Part shown: piece after piece, positions 23,262 through 32,575 of the stretch
Numbering within the stretch: position 1 is the stretch's first letter
How the letters are laid out: every line of letters starts with the position of its first letter
NCBI RefSeq assembly: GCF_016595435.1
Contig: NZ_JAENIJ010000037.1
Span: forward strand, 1-32,575
Length of the DNA: 32,575 nucleotides
From: Luteolibacter pohnpeiensis
GTDB lineage: Bacteria; Verrucomicrobiota; Verrucomicrobiia; Verrucomicrobiales; Akkermansiaceae
Reading direction: 5' to 3'
Notes under the pieces: model-generated
What the model was told of the DNA's origin: nothing
The model's database searches: none
The model's input: the letters and a program-made list of their open reading frames with translations, nothing else
Made by a program: the position numbers and the translations under genes

Positions 23262-24851
23262 ATGGAACGTCGCGAATTCCTCAAAACCACCTCTTTGGGC
23301 CTTGGAGCATTTCCATTGGCTCAATTGTTCGGCGCAACAGCCGTTGCCGCCACCACTCCTGCGAAAGCCTCGGGTTTGAAGTTCACCGGAACTGCCCAGG
23401 CCTTCGATTACGCCTGGCTGAAAGGTCAGGCCCGTGCGCTTTCAGGACAAGCTTACAAAGCCCCTGAAGATCGTCTCCCGGCATCCGTAAAGGCGCTGGA
23501 TTGGGATCAATATCAAGCCATCCAGTATCGCAATGATCATGCGCTCTGGGGCGGTCAGGACACCGAGTTCAAGGCCAAGTTTTTCCACCTCGGGCTATAC
23601 ACACTGCATGGAGTGACCATGCATGAGATCGCCGATGGGACAGCCCGCGAGATTGCCTATGATCCGGCGATGTTTGATTACGGCAAGAGCGGGATTGATG
23701 GAAAGGCCTTGCCTGCCGATCTCGGCTTTGCCGGATTCCGGCTCAATTTCCACACCGACCCGACGCGCGATGTCGCTGCGTTTTTGGGTGCCAGCTATTT
23801 CCGCGCGGTCGGGGCAGATATGCAATATGGACTCTCCGCCCGTGGCCTGGCCGTGGACTGCGGGATGGAACGTGCGGAAGAGTTCCCACGCTTCACGCAG
23901 TTCTGGTTTCAACGCCCGGAACCGAATTCCCCGATCATCACGCTGTATGCGTTGTTAGATTCACCCAGCGTTACCGGCGCTTATCGATTCGATATCACCC
24001 CTGGAGGAAATCTTTTGATGGATATCGATGCCGCGATTTATCCGCGGAAGGAAATCGAGCGATTGGGCATCTCACCTCTAACCAGCATGTTCCAATGCGG
24101 CACCAACGATCGACGGAAGGCAAACGATTGGCGTCCGAACATTCACGATTCGGATGGGCTGGCCATGTGGACCGGAGGCGGCGAGTGGATCTGGCGGCCT
24201 CTAACCAATCCTGCAGGGCTCCGGTTCAATGCTTACATTGATGATAATCCGAAAGGCTTCGGCCTGCTGCAGCGCGATCGGGATTTTGATCACTACCAGG
24301 ACGACGGGGTTTTCTATGAAAAACGCCCGAGCCTCTGGGTCGAACCGAAAAACAACTGGGGCAAAGGCTCGGTCCAATTGATCGAAATTCCCACCGAAGA
24401 CGAAACCTTCGACAACATCGTCGCTTTCTGGAACCCGGAACAAAAACCGAAGCCTGGCGAGGAATTGCTCTACAGCTACCGCCTGCACTGGGGGCGCATC
24501 ATGCCGTTCGGGAGTCCACTGGCCACAGTCGTTGCGACCCGCACCGGAATCGGCGGCGTCGTCGGCAAGAAACGGACTTACGAATCACGGCGCTTTGCCA
24601 TCGATTTCGCCGGTGGATCAATTCCGATGCTCGGCCGTGAAGTCAAAGTCGAGCCACAGATCTCAGCATCACGCGGTGAAATCGAAATCCCATCCGCACG
24701 GCCGCTGGCCTCGATCAATGGCTACCGGGTCATTTTTGACCTCAAACCCACCGACAACAGTCGCGAGCCGATCAACCTCCGCGTCCTGCTTCACGCAGAT
24801 GGCTTGCCACTGAGTGAAACCTGGGTCTACCAGTGGACGCCTCCGGCTTGA
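23262..24851 (+). CDS. Tat-exported glucan biosynthesis protein, OpgG/OpgD (MdoG/MdoD) family
   Basis: The protein has 529 residues from ATG 23262. The start is chosen because it opens a twin-arginine signal, MERREFLKTTSLGLG, running to about residue 30 (AVAA); the open frame upstream to 23160 has no signal character. The body follows the MdoG beta-sandwich family: ALDWDQYQAIQYRNDHALWG, AGFRLNFHTDPTRDVAAFLG, FLGASYFRAVGADMQYGLSA, and LTSMFQCGTNDRRKANDWRP followed by HDSDGLAMWTGGGEWIWRPL. A Tat signal is typical of OpgD rather than OpgG. In Proteobacteria these periplasmic proteins shape osmoregulated periplasmic glucans made by the membrane transferase OpgH; no opgH is in the window. Length and motifs look complete. 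Confidence 0.9.
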   Translation: MERREFLKTTSLGLGAFPLAQLFGATAVAATTPAKASGLKFTGTAQAFDYAWLKGQARALSGQAYKAPEDRLPASVKALDWDQYQAIQYRNDHALWGGQDTEFKAKFFHLGLYTLHGVTMHEIADGTAREIAYDPAMFDYGKSGIDGKALPADLGFAGFRLNFHTDPTRDVAAFLGASYFRAVGADMQYGLSARGLAVDCGMERAEEFPRFTQFWFQRPEPNSPIITLYALLDSPSVTGAYRFDITPGGNLLMDIDAAIYPRKEIERLGISPLTSMFQCGTNDRRKANDWRPNIHDSDGLAMWTGGGEWIWRPLTNPAGLRFNAYIDDNPKGFGLLQRDRDFDHYQDDGVFYEKRPSLWVEPKNNWGKGSVQLIEIPTEDETFDNIVAFWNPEQKPKPGEELLYSYRLHWGRIMPFGSPLATVVATRTGIGGVVGKKRTYESRRFAIDFAGGSIPMLGREVKVEPQISASRGEIEIPSARPLASINGYRVIFDLKPTDNSREPINLRVLLHADGLPLSETWVYQWTPPA

Positions 24852-24859
24852 TCGGATTC

Positions 24860-24887
24860 GGGAGCGTGGACAGGTGGCCACGCTCCC
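24860..24887. terminator. Hairpin shared by convergent glucan-protein and mqo genes
   Basis: GGGAGCGTGG (24860-24869) and CCACGCTCCC (24878-24887) form a perfect 10-base stem with an 8-base loop, filling most of the 46 bases between the two convergent stops. There is no T-run on either side, but the position suggests a two-way terminator or mRNA end stabiliser. Confidence 0.65.
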
Positions 24888-24897
24888 TGAAGAAACA

Positions 24898-26385
24898 TCA
24901 GGAAACCTTGAGACCGAGCTTCTCTGAAGTCCAGTTGCGGGTGGTCTGATAGAGTTCTGGATTTTTCTCCAGCGATTGACCGTAGCTTGGGATCAGCTGC
25001 TTGATTTTTTCCTGCCACACCGGCGTTTTCATCTCTTCCGGGAAGCAGCGGTCCAGAATGCGGAGCATGATTTCCACTGCAGTCGAAGCTCCAGGAGACG
25101 CTCCTAACAAGGCGGCAATGCTGCCGTCTGCGGATGCCACGACTTCGGTGCCGAACTGCAGGATGCCGCCTTTTTTCTTGTCCTTCTTGATCACCTGCAC
25201 GCGTTGACCGGCGATGGCGAGATCCCAGTCTTCCATCTTCGCGGAAGGCATGAATTCCTTCAGTGCCTCTAACCGATCTTCCGGAGATTGGATGACCTGG
25301 CCGATCAGGTATTTGGTCAGGTCGATGTTTTGCAAACCAGCCGCGACCATTGGGATGATGTTGCCGGGGCGGATCGACATCGGCAAATCAAGCGGCGAGC
25401 CGTCCTTGAGATACTTGGTGGTGAACCCGGCGTAGGGGCCGAAAAGCAGCGATTTTTTGCCGTCGATGACGCGCGTATCGAGGTGGGGTACTGACATCGG
25501 GGGAGCACCGACGGATGCCTTGCCGTAAACTTTCGCGAAATGCTGCTCGACGATTTCCGGCTTGTCGCAACGCAGCCACTGGCCGCTGACCGGGAATCCA
25601 CCGAAGCCGCGGCCTTCGCGGATGTCGGATTTTTGCAACAGCGGCAAGGCGCCACCGCCAGCACCGAGGAAGACAAACTTTGCCTTCAAATCGTAGATAT
25701 CTTCGAAATCCGGCTCAACACTGAGAATCCAGCCATCCGGCTGACGGACAACATCGGTCACTTGATGGCCGAGGCGCACATTCACGCCAGGCTGGGCTTG
25801 CAGCCACTCGATCATGCTGCGGGTGAGTGCGCCGAAATCGACATCGGTTCCGGACTCCACGCGGGTCGCAGCCAGCGGCTCGGCCTCATCGCGATCTTCC
25901 ATCACGAGCGGCATCCATTCCTGCAGCTGCTTGCGATCCTCACTGTAAACCATTTCCGCGAAGAAAGGATGATCCTTCATCGCTTCGTAGCGCTTGCGCA
26001 GGTAGGAGACGTTTTCCTCGCCGTGGACGAAGCTCATGTGCGGCACCCGGCGGAGGAACTGGCCGGAAATCGAGCCACGCTCGATCAGGCTGGCCCAGAG
26101 TTGTTTCGAAAGCTCGAAAGCCTCGTTGATTTTGACCGCTTTGGAAATGTCGATCGAGCCATCCTTTGCCTCCGGCGTGTAGTTCAGCTCGCAAAGCGCC
26201 GCGTGGCCGGTGCCCGCGTTGTTCCATGCATTCGAGCTTTCTTCGGCAATGGCTGCCGCTGCTTCCAGAATTTCAATGGTGATGTCAGGGCGGAGCTCCT
26301 TGAGCAACACACCCAGGGTGGCACTCATGATTCCGGCTCCCACTAAAACGACGTCGGGGGTGGCCTTGATATTGTTGTGACTCAT
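24898..26385 (-). CDS. mqo: Malate:quinone oxidoreductase
   Basis: The 495-residue product is a membrane-associated FAD enzyme that oxidises malate to oxaloacetate and passes electrons to quinone, a TCA-cycle step replacing or bypassing NAD-linked malate dehydrogenase. Motifs seen are the FAD-binding DVVLVGAGIMSATLGVLL (about 11-28), then ESSNAWNNAGTGHAALCELN (about 49-68), RRVPHMSFVHGEENVSYLRK, ESGTDVDFGALTRSM, VFLGAGGGALPLLQKSDI, GFGGFPVSGQWLRC, and near the C-terminus LLGASPGASTAVEIML. Length and motif order are normal for the family. It is preceded by the M23 peptidase gene on the same strand, 88 bases upstream. Confidence 0.96.
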   Translation of the reverse strand: MSHNNIKATPDVVLVGAGIMSATLGVLLKELRPDITIEILEAAAAIAEESSNAWNNAGTGHAALCELNYTPEAKDGSIDISKAVKINEAFELSKQLWASLIERGSISGQFLRRVPHMSFVHGEENVSYLRKRYEAMKDHPFFAEMVYSEDRKQLQEWMPLVMEDRDEAEPLAATRVESGTDVDFGALTRSMIEWLQAQPGVNVRLGHQVTDVVRQPDGWILSVEPDFEDIYDLKAKFVFLGAGGGALPLLQKSDIREGRGFGGFPVSGQWLRCDKPEIVEQHFAKVYGKASVGAPPMSVPHLDTRVIDGKKSLLFGPYAGFTTKYLKDGSPLDLPMSIRPGNIIPMVAAGLQNIDLTKYLIGQVIQSPEDRLEALKEFMPSAKMEDWDLAIAGQRVQVIKKDKKKGGILQFGTEVVASADGSIAALLGASPGASTAVEIMLRILDRCFPEEMKTPVWQEKIKQLIPSYGQSLEKNPELYQTTRNWTSEKLGLKVS

Positions 26386-26473
26386 ACGCGCGGCCGAACC
26401 GCGCCATTTTCCAGCCGGAAAATACAGGGAAAAAACTTGCCCCAGCGAAAAACTCCGATCCGCCGATCCGCCG

Positions 26474-27232
26474 TCATTCTCCTGACTCCTTCAAAATCAA
26501 TCCAAGGGGAGATTTTGACAACATCTCATCCCCGGCATTGCGGAGTTTCGCCACCGTTCCCATCGGGTCCAAACGGTTGAGCGGATACATCGCATAGCCC
26601 GCGCCGATGTCGACGCCATCGCTGGCTCTCATTTCAAAATGGAGATGCGCTGGATAGTAGCCATTCGCCGTGCCCACCGTGCCGATTTTTTCGCCGCGCG
26701 CCACGAGCGCCCCTCGCTGAACATCGATGCGTTCCAAATGCGCATACATCGAATGAACCACCTCACCCGTCGTGGTGCGGTGGGCGATCACGATGATGTT
26801 CCCCCACCCTGGCGATGATTCCGCAGCAAAAACCACCAATCCATCCGCTACCGAGAAAACCGGATCGCCCAAATCCGTGTTCATGCCGCCGATGCCATTC
26901 AGATCGTCACCGGTGTGATGCCCGCCGCGCTTTTCGTTCATTTCCCAAAATTTCTGGGCATTGTAAATCAGCGCCGCATGTTCAGATCCGAGTGGTGGAT
27001 CAAATCGCACCGCCGTCGGAATCTGATTTTCTTCCCATGGCGAAAGGAAATTGAAACGCGGATCATATTTTTCATGGAGCGGCATCGCGAGCGGCGCAGT
27101 CGGATCGACCACCATTTGCGCCTTTTTTTCCCGTGCCCGCTCAGTTTCCGAGAACCACACGAACCATCCGACCACTCCGGCGAGCACCAATAAAGTGAGG
27201 ATCAGGCTGATTTTTGAATAGATCTTCCGCAT
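26474..27232 (-). CDS. Membrane-anchored M23 (LytM-type) metallopeptidase
   Basis: The protein has 252 residues from ATG 27232; the frame is open further upstream to 27358 but that part is Cys/Arg-rich and precedes the natural membrane anchor. MRKIYSK is followed by one membrane helix (about 8-27), so the enzyme faces the periplasm. The peptidase domain (about 100-225) keeps the zinc and catalytic residues: His106 and Asp110 in HHTGDDLNG, His165 in MYAHLERI, and His196/His198 in PAHLHFEM. M23 enzymes cut peptidoglycan cross-bridges or stem peptides, or activate other hydrolases; all key residues are present, so an active enzyme is likely. It is transcribed divergently from carB with 146 bases between, where no clear promoter was recognised. 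Confidence 0.88.
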   Translation of the reverse strand: MRKIYSKISLILTLLVLAGVVGWFVWFSETERAREKKAQMVVDPTAPLAMPLHEKYDPRFNFLSPWEENQIPTAVRFDPPLGSEHAALIYNAQKFWEMNEKRGGHHTGDDLNGIGGMNTDLGDPVFSVADGLVVFAAESSPGWGNIIVIAHRTTTGEVVHSMYAHLERIDVQRGALVARGEKIGTVGTANGYYPAHLHFEMRASDGVDIGAGYAMYPLNRLDPMGTVAKLRNAGDEMLSKSPLGLILKESGE

Positions 27233-27378
27233 CTGGAGGCAATGTTGACAGGCCGATTCGCACGAATCCAGCGTGTTCCATCTGCATCCTCTTGCAGCTA
27301 TCCCTTTACAAGCGTTGAAATCCCTGCCACACCCCGTCCAATTTAGCCGCCTTCTCACGCCCGTAACTGCTCCGCACC

Positions 27379-30300
27379 ATGCCTAAAGATACCTCGATCC
27401 GGAAAATCCTCGTCATCGGCTCCGGCCCCATTGTCATTGGCCAAGGCTGTGAATTTGACTACTCAGGCGTCCAAGCCTGCAAAGCCCTGAAGGAAGAAGG
27501 ATACGAGGTCATCTTGGTGAACTCGAATCCGGCCACCATCATGACCGACCCGGAATTCGCTCACCGCACCTACATTGAGCCGATCACTCCGGAAGTTGTC
27601 GAAAAGATCATCATCCGCGAAAAACCGGACGCGCTGCTGCCAACCCTCGGTGGTCAAACCGCGCTCAACACCTCCATGTCGCTGTTCAAATCCGGCACGC
27701 TGGAAAAACACGGCGTTAAAATGATCGGCGCCAACGCTGACGCGATCGACAAAGGGGAAGATCGCCACCTTTTCAAAGAAGCGATGACCAAGATCGGGCT
27801 CGATATGCCACGCTCCGGCATCGCCCACACGTTGGAAGAAGCCCGCAAGGTCGCCGAAGAAATCGGCACTTTCCCATTGATCATCCGCCCGGCATTCACG
27901 CTCGGCGGTCAAGGCGGCGGCATCGCCTACAACCGCGAGGAATACGAAGAAATCGTCACCCGCGGCCTTGATCTTTCCCCGGTTTCCGAAGTCCTGATCG
28001 ATGAATCATTGCTCGGTTGGAAGGAATTCGAAATGGAGGTCATGCGCGACCGCAACGACAACTGCGTCGTGATTTGCTCGATCGAAAACCTCGACCCGAT
28101 GGGCGTTCACACCGGGGACTCGATCACCGTCGCGCCGATCCAGACACTTTCCGATCGCGAATATCAGATCATGCGCGATGCATCATTCGCGGTGATTCGC
28201 GAAATTGGCGTGGAAACCGGCGGCTCGAACATTCAGTTCGCCACCGATCCGAAAACCGGCCGGATGATCGTGATCGAGATGAACCCACGCGTTTCCCGCT
28301 CGTCGGCGCTCGCTTCCAAGGCCACCGGATTCCCGATCGCAAAAATCGCAGCGAAACTCGCTGTCGGCTACACGCTGGATGAGCTTCCAAACGACATCAC
28401 CCGCGAAACTCCGGCCTCGTTTGAGCCGACGATCGACTACGTGGTGACCAAGATTCCGCGTTTCACTTTCGAAAAATTCCCGACTGCCAATGCGGTCCTC
28501 ACCACCTCGATGAAATCGGTGGGCGAGGCCATGTCGATCGGCCGCACGTTCAAAGAGAGCATGCAGAAGTGCCTGCGCTCGCTCGAGACCGGCCGCTGGG
28601 GATTTGGTTTCGATAGCAAAGAGCCACAAGCGCCGACCAAGGACGAGATCACCCGCAAGTTGCAGATTCCGAATGCAGAGCGGATTTTCTGGCTGCAAAC
28701 CGCCTTCATCAACGGCTGGACCATCGATGAGGTTTTCGCCGCCACTTCGATCGATCCTTGGTTCCTCGGCCACCTCAAGCAGATCGCCGATGAAGGCGCG
28801 GATTTGGCCAATCTGGATCTGAAACGCGCGAAGAAGCTCGGCTTTTCCGATCGCCAAATCGCCAAGGCCCGTGCCGCATCGAGTGCAGTTCACGATGCCT
28901 CGATTCATGGTGAAAAAGATCAGCCAGCCGGAGCACCACCGCGTGCCGAGCCGGAAGGAGCCGTGGTCGATGTCGCCACCGAAGACACCGTCCGCGCGGA
29001 ACGCAAAGCCAAGGGCATTATTCCGACTTACCGCCTGGTCGATACCTGCGCCGCCGAATTCGAAGCTTACACGCCGTATTTCTACTCCACCTACGGCGAC
29101 GAAAACGAAGCCCGCAGCTCCGAGAAGAAAAAGATCATCATCCTCGGCGGCGGTCCGAACCGGATCGGCCAAGGGATCGAGTTCGACTACTGCTGCGTCC
29201 ACGCGGCGTTCGCGCTAAAAGAACTGGGCTACGAAACGCTGATGGTGAACTCCAACCCGGAAACCGTTTCCACCGACTACGATACGTCCGACAAGCTGTT
29301 CTTCGAGCCGCTCACCCTGGAAGACGTGCTGAACATTTGCGATCAGGAGCAACCGCACGGCGTCATCGTCCAATTCGGCGGTCAAACTCCGCTCAACCTC
29401 GCAGCCGATCTTGAGCGTCACGGCGTGCCAATCATCGGAACTTCGCCGAAATCGATCGAACTCGCCGAGGACCGGAAATTCTTCTCCGCGCTTCTCGACA
29501 AACTCAACCTCAAGCAAGCCGAAGCCGGCACCGCGATCAACGAGGACGAAGCCATCGTCATTGCCAACCGCATCGGCTACCCGGTGCTGGTCCGTCCATC
29601 ATTCGTTCTCGGTGGTCGCGGCATGATGATCGTCTACAGCGACAGCGAGCTTTCCCGCTACATGCGCGAGGCGGTCATCGCTTCGCCGGAACGTCCGGTG
29701 TTGGTCGACCGTTTCCTCGACAACGCGACCGAAGTCGACGTCGACTGCATTTCCGATGGCGAAACTTCCGTAGTTGGCGCGATCATGCAGCACATTGAGC
29801 AAGCCGGGATTCACTCCGGTGACTCCGCCTGTGTGATCCCCGCGTTCTCGCTTTCGGATGCAATCAAAGCCGAGATCACCCGTGCGGCGAAGGACCTTGC
29901 CCGCGAGCTGCAGGTCAAAGGCTTGATGAATATCCAGTTCGCGGTGAAAGACGAGCAACTCTACGTCATCGAGGTCAACCCTCGTGCTTCGCGGACCGTG
30001 CCATTCGTTTCCAAAGCAACCGGCGTTTCACTCGCGAAGCTCGCGGCTAAAGTCATGGTCGGCGAAAAACTCGCGGATCTCGGCTACACCGAAACCATCG
30101 TGCCACCGCATTTCTCAGTGAAGGAAGCGGTGTTCCCATGGAACCGATTCCCAGGCATCGACATCGTGCTCGGCCCGGAAATGAAATCGACCGGTGAGGT
30201 CATGGGCATCGACGCCGATTGGGGCATGGCCTACGCCAAATCCCAGATGGCCGCCTTCAACGCCCTGCCAACTTCCGGAAACGTGTTCCTCTCCGTATCG

Positions 30301-30672
30301 GATCGCGACAAGCCGCGTGCGGTTGCAGTCGCCCGCGACCTCGTTGAGCTCGGATTCCAAATCTACTCCACCGGCGGCACTCTGGCGCAGCTGGCAGCGG
30401 AAAACATCCCTTGCCACCGGGTTTACAAAGTCGCCGAGCAAGCACGGCCGAACGTGATCGACATGATGAAGAACCGGGAAATCCAGTTCGTCATCAACAC
30501 CCCGAGCACGCACGAATCCCGCGCCGACGAAGTGCAAATCCGCTCCACGGCGATCATTCAGAAGATTTCCCACGCGACCAACCTCGCCGCCGCCGAAGCC
30601 TCGGTGAAAGCGATCCGCTCGCTGAAGGAAAAAGAGCTCGAGGTGAAGAGCATCCAGGAATTTCACGCGTGA
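27379..30672 (+). CDS. carB: Carbamoyl-phosphate synthase large subunit
   Basis: The 1097-residue product makes carbamoyl phosphate from glutamine-derived ammonia, bicarbonate and two ATP, for arginine and pyrimidine synthesis. The two homologous halves are clear. Half 1 opens [20 protein letters not shown] and has an ATP-grasp domain with [14 protein letters not shown]. Half 2 opens [20 protein letters not shown] and has [14 protein letters not shown]. The oligomerisation domain between them includes FGFDSKEPQ. The C-terminal MGS-like allosteric domain (about 970-1090) has [15 protein letters not shown] and [17 protein letters not shown]. The subunit needs CarA for glutaminase activity; carA is not in this window. 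Confidence 0.98.
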   Translation: MPKDTSIRKILVIGSGPIVIGQGCEFDYSGVQACKALKEEGYEVILVNSNPATIMTDPEFAHRTYIEPITPEVVEKIIIREKPDALLPTLGGQTALNTSMSLFKSGTLEKHGVKMIGANADAIDKGEDRHLFKEAMTKIGLDMPRSGIAHTLEEARKVAEEIGTFPLIIRPAFTLGGQGGGIAYNREEYEEIVTRGLDLSPVSEVLIDESLLGWKEFEMEVMRDRNDNCVVICSIENLDPMGVHTGDSITVAPIQTLSDREYQIMRDASFAVIREIGVETGGSNIQFATDPKTGRMIVIEMNPRVSRSSALASKATGFPIAKIAAKLAVGYTLDELPNDITRETPASFEPTIDYVVTKIPRFTFEKFPTANAVLTTSMKSVGEAMSIGRTFKESMQKCLRSLETGRWGFGFDSKEPQAPTKDEITRKLQIPNAERIFWLQTAFINGWTIDEVFAATSIDPWFLGHLKQIADEGADLANLDLKRAKKLGFSDRQIAKARAASSAVHDASIHGEKDQPAGAPPRAEPEGAVVDVATEDTVRAERKAKGIIPTYRLVDTCAAEFEAYTPYFYSTYGDENEARSSEKKKIIILGGGPNRIGQGIEFDYCCVHAAFALKELGYETLMVNSNPETVSTDYDTSDKLFFEPLTLEDVLNICDQEQPHGVIVQFGGQTPLNLAADLERHGVPIIGTSPKSIELAEDRKFFSALLDKLNLKQAEAGTAINEDEAIVIANRIGYPVLVRPSFVLGGRGMMIVYSDSELSRYMREAVIASPERPVLVDRFLDNATEVDVDCISDGETSVVGAIMQHIEQAGIHSGDSACVIPAFSLSDAIKAEITRAAKDLARELQVKGLMNIQFAVKDEQLYVIEVNPRASRTVPFVSKATGVSLAKLAAKVMVGEKLADLGYTETIVPPHFSVKEAVFPWNRFPGIDIVLGPEMKSTGEVMGIDADWGMAYAKSQMAAFNALPTSGNVFLSVSDRDKPRAVAVARDLVELGFQIYSTGGTLAQLAAENIPCHRVYKVAEQARPNVIDMMKNREIQFVINTPSTHESRADEVQIRSTAIIQKISHATNLAAAEASVKAIRSLKEKELEVKSIQEFHA

Positions 30673-30686
30673 CCTCTTCTCCGAAT

Positions 30687-30778
30687 TTGCTCCTAATATC
30701 TCCAAAATTAGGAGTTCGGTATTGAAATATCTGCGGATATTCCTAAGTTGCTCCTAGTTTCTACAAGATTAGGAGCAA
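30687..30778 (+). promoter_or_regulatory. Two matching inverted repeats before the Fic gene (operator or SD-masking hairpins)
   Basis: Copy 1 is TTGCTCCTA (30687-30695), 13 bases, TAGGAG (30709-30714). Copy 2 is TTGCTCCTA (30748-30756), 13 bases, TAGGAGCAA (30770-30778), whose last A is the A of the Fic ATG. The copies are 61 bases apart, with a further TCCTAA at 30741-30746. In copy 2 the right arm holds AGGAG, a Shine-Dalgarno-like sequence only 2 bases from the ATG, and the left arm is its exact complement. The element could be an operator for the winged-helix tail of Fic or an RNA fold hiding the start. Confidence 0.65.
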
Positions 30779-32112
30779 TGAAATTCCCGAAGATCCCACC
30801 GGACTGGCAAAAGTTACTGAAAGAAGTAGCTAATTTGAACAAAGTCGATGTTTTCATCCGATCCGGACAGGAGGAAAGTGCTAGGACCGACCGCTATCTT
30901 CATTGGGATGAATTCAGCCACCGCGCTTCGCCGGGTGAATTGAGCCTGGAACAACAATGGGCAGCCATTCGGATGAGGAGAAATCTCCGTTCCCAGAGCA
31001 TTCCCCTAACCGACAGCAAAGGGAGGCCGTTTACCTTTTTCCTCACCCAGCGCGCTTTCGAAATTTTACACGAAATCGACCTCAATTGCGGCGGCCGGAT
31101 CGGTGTGCACGAGGACGGCATCCTTCAAGAAAATACTCGCGACCGCTACTACGTCGATTCAATCGTGGAAGAGGCACTCACTTCCAGCCAATTGGAAGGT
31201 GCGGTCGTCACTCGTTCCGAGGCCCGTGAGATGATCCGCAGTCACCGCGCGCCAGCAACAAGCCATGAACGTATGGTAATCAACAACTACCATACGATGC
31301 GGTTGATATCCGGGCTAAAAGGTAAACCGCTCACTCCTGAATTGATCCTACTCATCCATCAGAATGTCACTGCTAATACTTTAGAGAGAAAGGAAGATGA
31401 AGGAAGTTTTCGCCCTGCTGGTAGCAATGTGAGGGTCGAGGATGATGAAAGTGGCGAGGTGTTCCACATACCGCCACCAGCGGAAGAGCTCGAAGAGCGA
31501 ATCGAGCGGATGTGTGCCTTTGCGAACGAAACAGGAATGAACGGATTTCTACACCCAGTAATCAGGTCCATCATATTGCATTTCTGGGTGGCATTCGATC
31601 ATCCGTTCATTGATGGCAACGGGCGGACAGCTCGTGCACTTTTTTACTGGTCGATGCTCCGTCACGGCTTTTGGCTTGCCGAATTTTTCTCGATCTCGCA
31701 TGAGATTTTGAAAGCTCCCAAAAAATACTATCGCGCCTTCCTTCATACTGAAACCGACGCAAACGATCTCAATTACTTCATCTTACACCAATTGGAAGTG
31801 ATTCTGTCTTCCATAAAATCACTGCAAAGCTACATTCGCCGAAAGCAGGAAGAGGTCGAAAATCTCAGAAAGCATCTGTCCGCAGGTGGAGATTTCAATC
31901 ACCGCCAACTCGCATTATTGCGGCACGCCCTCAAACATCCTTTTGCCTCATACACCGTCGTCAGTCACCAAACCTCCCACGCCATATCCAATCAAACCGC
32001 CAAAAACGATCTGGTCGCGTTGGAAATAAAAAACCTGCTGACAAAACGTAAATCCGGAAAGGCATTTGTCTATAGCCCTGCATCTGATTTGGCTGCAAAA
32101 TTGACCGGCTAA
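30778..32112 (+). CDS. Class II Fic-domain AMP-transferase with C-terminal winged helix
   Basis: The protein has 444 residues from ATG 30778; a TTG start at 30748 is disfavoured because it lies in the inverted repeat. The Fic motif HPFIDGNGRTAR (275-286) is complete, with catalytic His275. Fic proteins transfer AMP (or another nucleotide part) from ATP to hydroxyls on target proteins. The inhibitory motif [S/T]xxxE[G/N] appears N-terminally as SSQLEG (136-141), which puts the protein in class II, self-inhibited through Glu140. N-terminal residues 1-110 form a helical domain common in Fic/DUF4172-like proteins. The C-terminus (about 374-435) reads as a winged helix (QLALLRHALKHPFASYTVVS and on), suggesting DNA binding. 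The target is unknown, and no separate antitoxin gene is adjacent. Confidence 0.9.
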   Translation: MKFPKIPPDWQKLLKEVANLNKVDVFIRSGQEESARTDRYLHWDEFSHRASPGELSLEQQWAAIRMRRNLRSQSIPLTDSKGRPFTFFLTQRAFEILHEIDLNCGGRIGVHEDGILQENTRDRYYVDSIVEEALTSSQLEGAVVTRSEAREMIRSHRAPATSHERMVINNYHTMRLISGLKGKPLTPELILLIHQNVTANTLERKEDEGSFRPAGSNVRVEDDESGEVFHIPPPAEELEERIERMCAFANETGMNGFLHPVIRSIILHFWVAFDHPFIDGNGRTARALFYWSMLRHGFWLAEFFSISHEILKAPKKYYRAFLHTETDANDLNYFILHQLEVILSSIKSLQSYIRRKQEEVENLRKHLSAGGDFNHRQLALLRHALKHPFASYTVVSHQTSHAISNQTAKNDLVALEIKNLLTKRKSGKAFVYSPASDLAAKLTG

Positions 32113-32120
32113 AATTAAAA

Positions 32121-32575
32121 TCAATCTCCGCTGCCACAGCCGCCGCAGCCACCACAACCACTGGAGCAGCCGCTACTTCCACAACCACTGGAATCGCTGG
32201 AGCAGCCGCTTGAGCCAACACTCCAAATGGAAGATTTCGATGCCAGCGCGTGGGCTCGATCCATCTCGATCAATGAAACGTAATCCGTCCCGGGGAACCC
32301 GGTCGGCCCGAGCATTGCCATGGCAAAACTCATGTGGATAAGATCTTCGGATCCGTCTTTCAGGCGCGGCGATTGCTCTGATTTCATTCGCTGCAGCAAG
32401 CGTTCCCCCTCAACGGTTAGAGGTTTGAACGATTTGGCAATTTTGATCGCAATCACGAGGGTAACCCCCAGAGCGATAACTAGACCGATTGCCAGAACTC
32501 ATTTCCGATTGAGATTGGGAAGTGAGCATACGGAGCTCACGGTTCGCGGTTGATCGAGAAGCGTTTGGAGTGAAG
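32121..32575 (-). pseudogene. TIGR04222-like membrane protein with Cys/Gly-rich tail, truncated by window and possibly interrupted by a stop
   Basis: The C-terminal 111 residues are open from GTG 32456. They contain LTVEGERLLQRMKSEQSPRL, then HMSFAMAMLGPTGF, and end in a tail of repeated Gly-Cys (GCGSSGCSSGCGGCGGCGSGD in part), typical of TIGR04222-domain membrane proteins. Just upstream in the same frame is a membrane helix, VLAIGLVIALGVTLVIAIKI, that the GTG start would cut in half. Directly before this helix stands TGA (32501-32499), and the frame is open again from there to the window edge (SLQTLLDQPRTV and on). A TGG-to-TGA change is the simplest reading, though the 5' part is outside the window. 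It ends 8 bases from the convergent Fic gene. Confidence 0.5.

Noticed and set aside
28183..29202. A 339-codon minus-strand frame inside carB
   Set aside because: Fully covered by carB, whose translation is conserved from end to end.
30748..30777. TTG start adding ten residues to the Fic protein
   Set aside because: These bases are the second inverted repeat, and ATG 30778 is available.
1..32575. CRISPR arrays, insertion sequences, rRNA genes or further tRNAs
   Set aside because: No regularly spaced short repeats, transposase motifs or other cloverleaf sequences were noticed by eye on either strand.

Overview
The window looks like a chromosome segment of a Verrucomicrobiota bacterium (a Luteolibacter or Verrucomicrobiaceae relative is my best guess), with the end of an integrated prophage-like element at the left. 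There is no rRNA to settle this. The assignment is inference from the gene mix: a sigma factor fused to a membrane segment, DUF1080 proteins, Tat-exported proteins and large secreted carbohydrate-active proteins. Most genes look moderately GC-rich (the 60 bases at 29701-29760 hold 35 G/C). A stretch at about 10.35-12.37 kb is clearly AT-richer (11101-11160 holds 18 G/C).

Left end, 1-3010: a prophage-like end. Three small leftward genes face a rightward operon of a LexA/CI-like S24 repressor and a tyrosine integrase, with an operator-like inverted repeat between them. The integrase points into the 3' end of a tRNA-Leu(UAG), the usual attachment target. The other end of the element is outside the window.

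3.2-10.3 kb: an orphan membrane-anchored protein, a MidA-type methyltransferase, and a class A penicillin-binding protein whose transglycosylase motifs are intact but whose three transpeptidase motifs are all altered. MidA and this protein start on opposite strands within the same CATG. rpsB and tsf follow, separated by a terminator-like hairpin and closed by a strong terminator.

10.3-17.4 kb: a decayed Tat-signal gene, a membrane-anchored helical-repeat protein, a secreted protein with two DUF1080 domains, then an ECF-type sigma factor fused to a membrane region and a large C-terminal helical domain. A signal-anchored helical-repeat protein lies directly downstream of the sigma gene. The two helical-repeat proteins carry recognisable DP..A..W-type repeats, and the sigma C-terminus carries weaker versions. 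I regard the sigma gene and its downstream neighbour as the best candidate for an undescribed signalling module here.

17.4-27.4 kb: a small membrane protein, an SBF/BASS-type transporter, a 1294-residue GH9 glycanase with two C-terminal lectin-like repeats, a Tat-exported OpgG/OpgD-family glucan protein, malate:quinone oxidoreductase and a membrane-anchored M23 peptidase. 27.4-32.6 kb: carB, a class II Fic AMP-transferase with a winged-helix tail preceded by two matching inverted repeats, and a truncated, possibly nonsense-interrupted gene with a Cys/Gly-rich tail.
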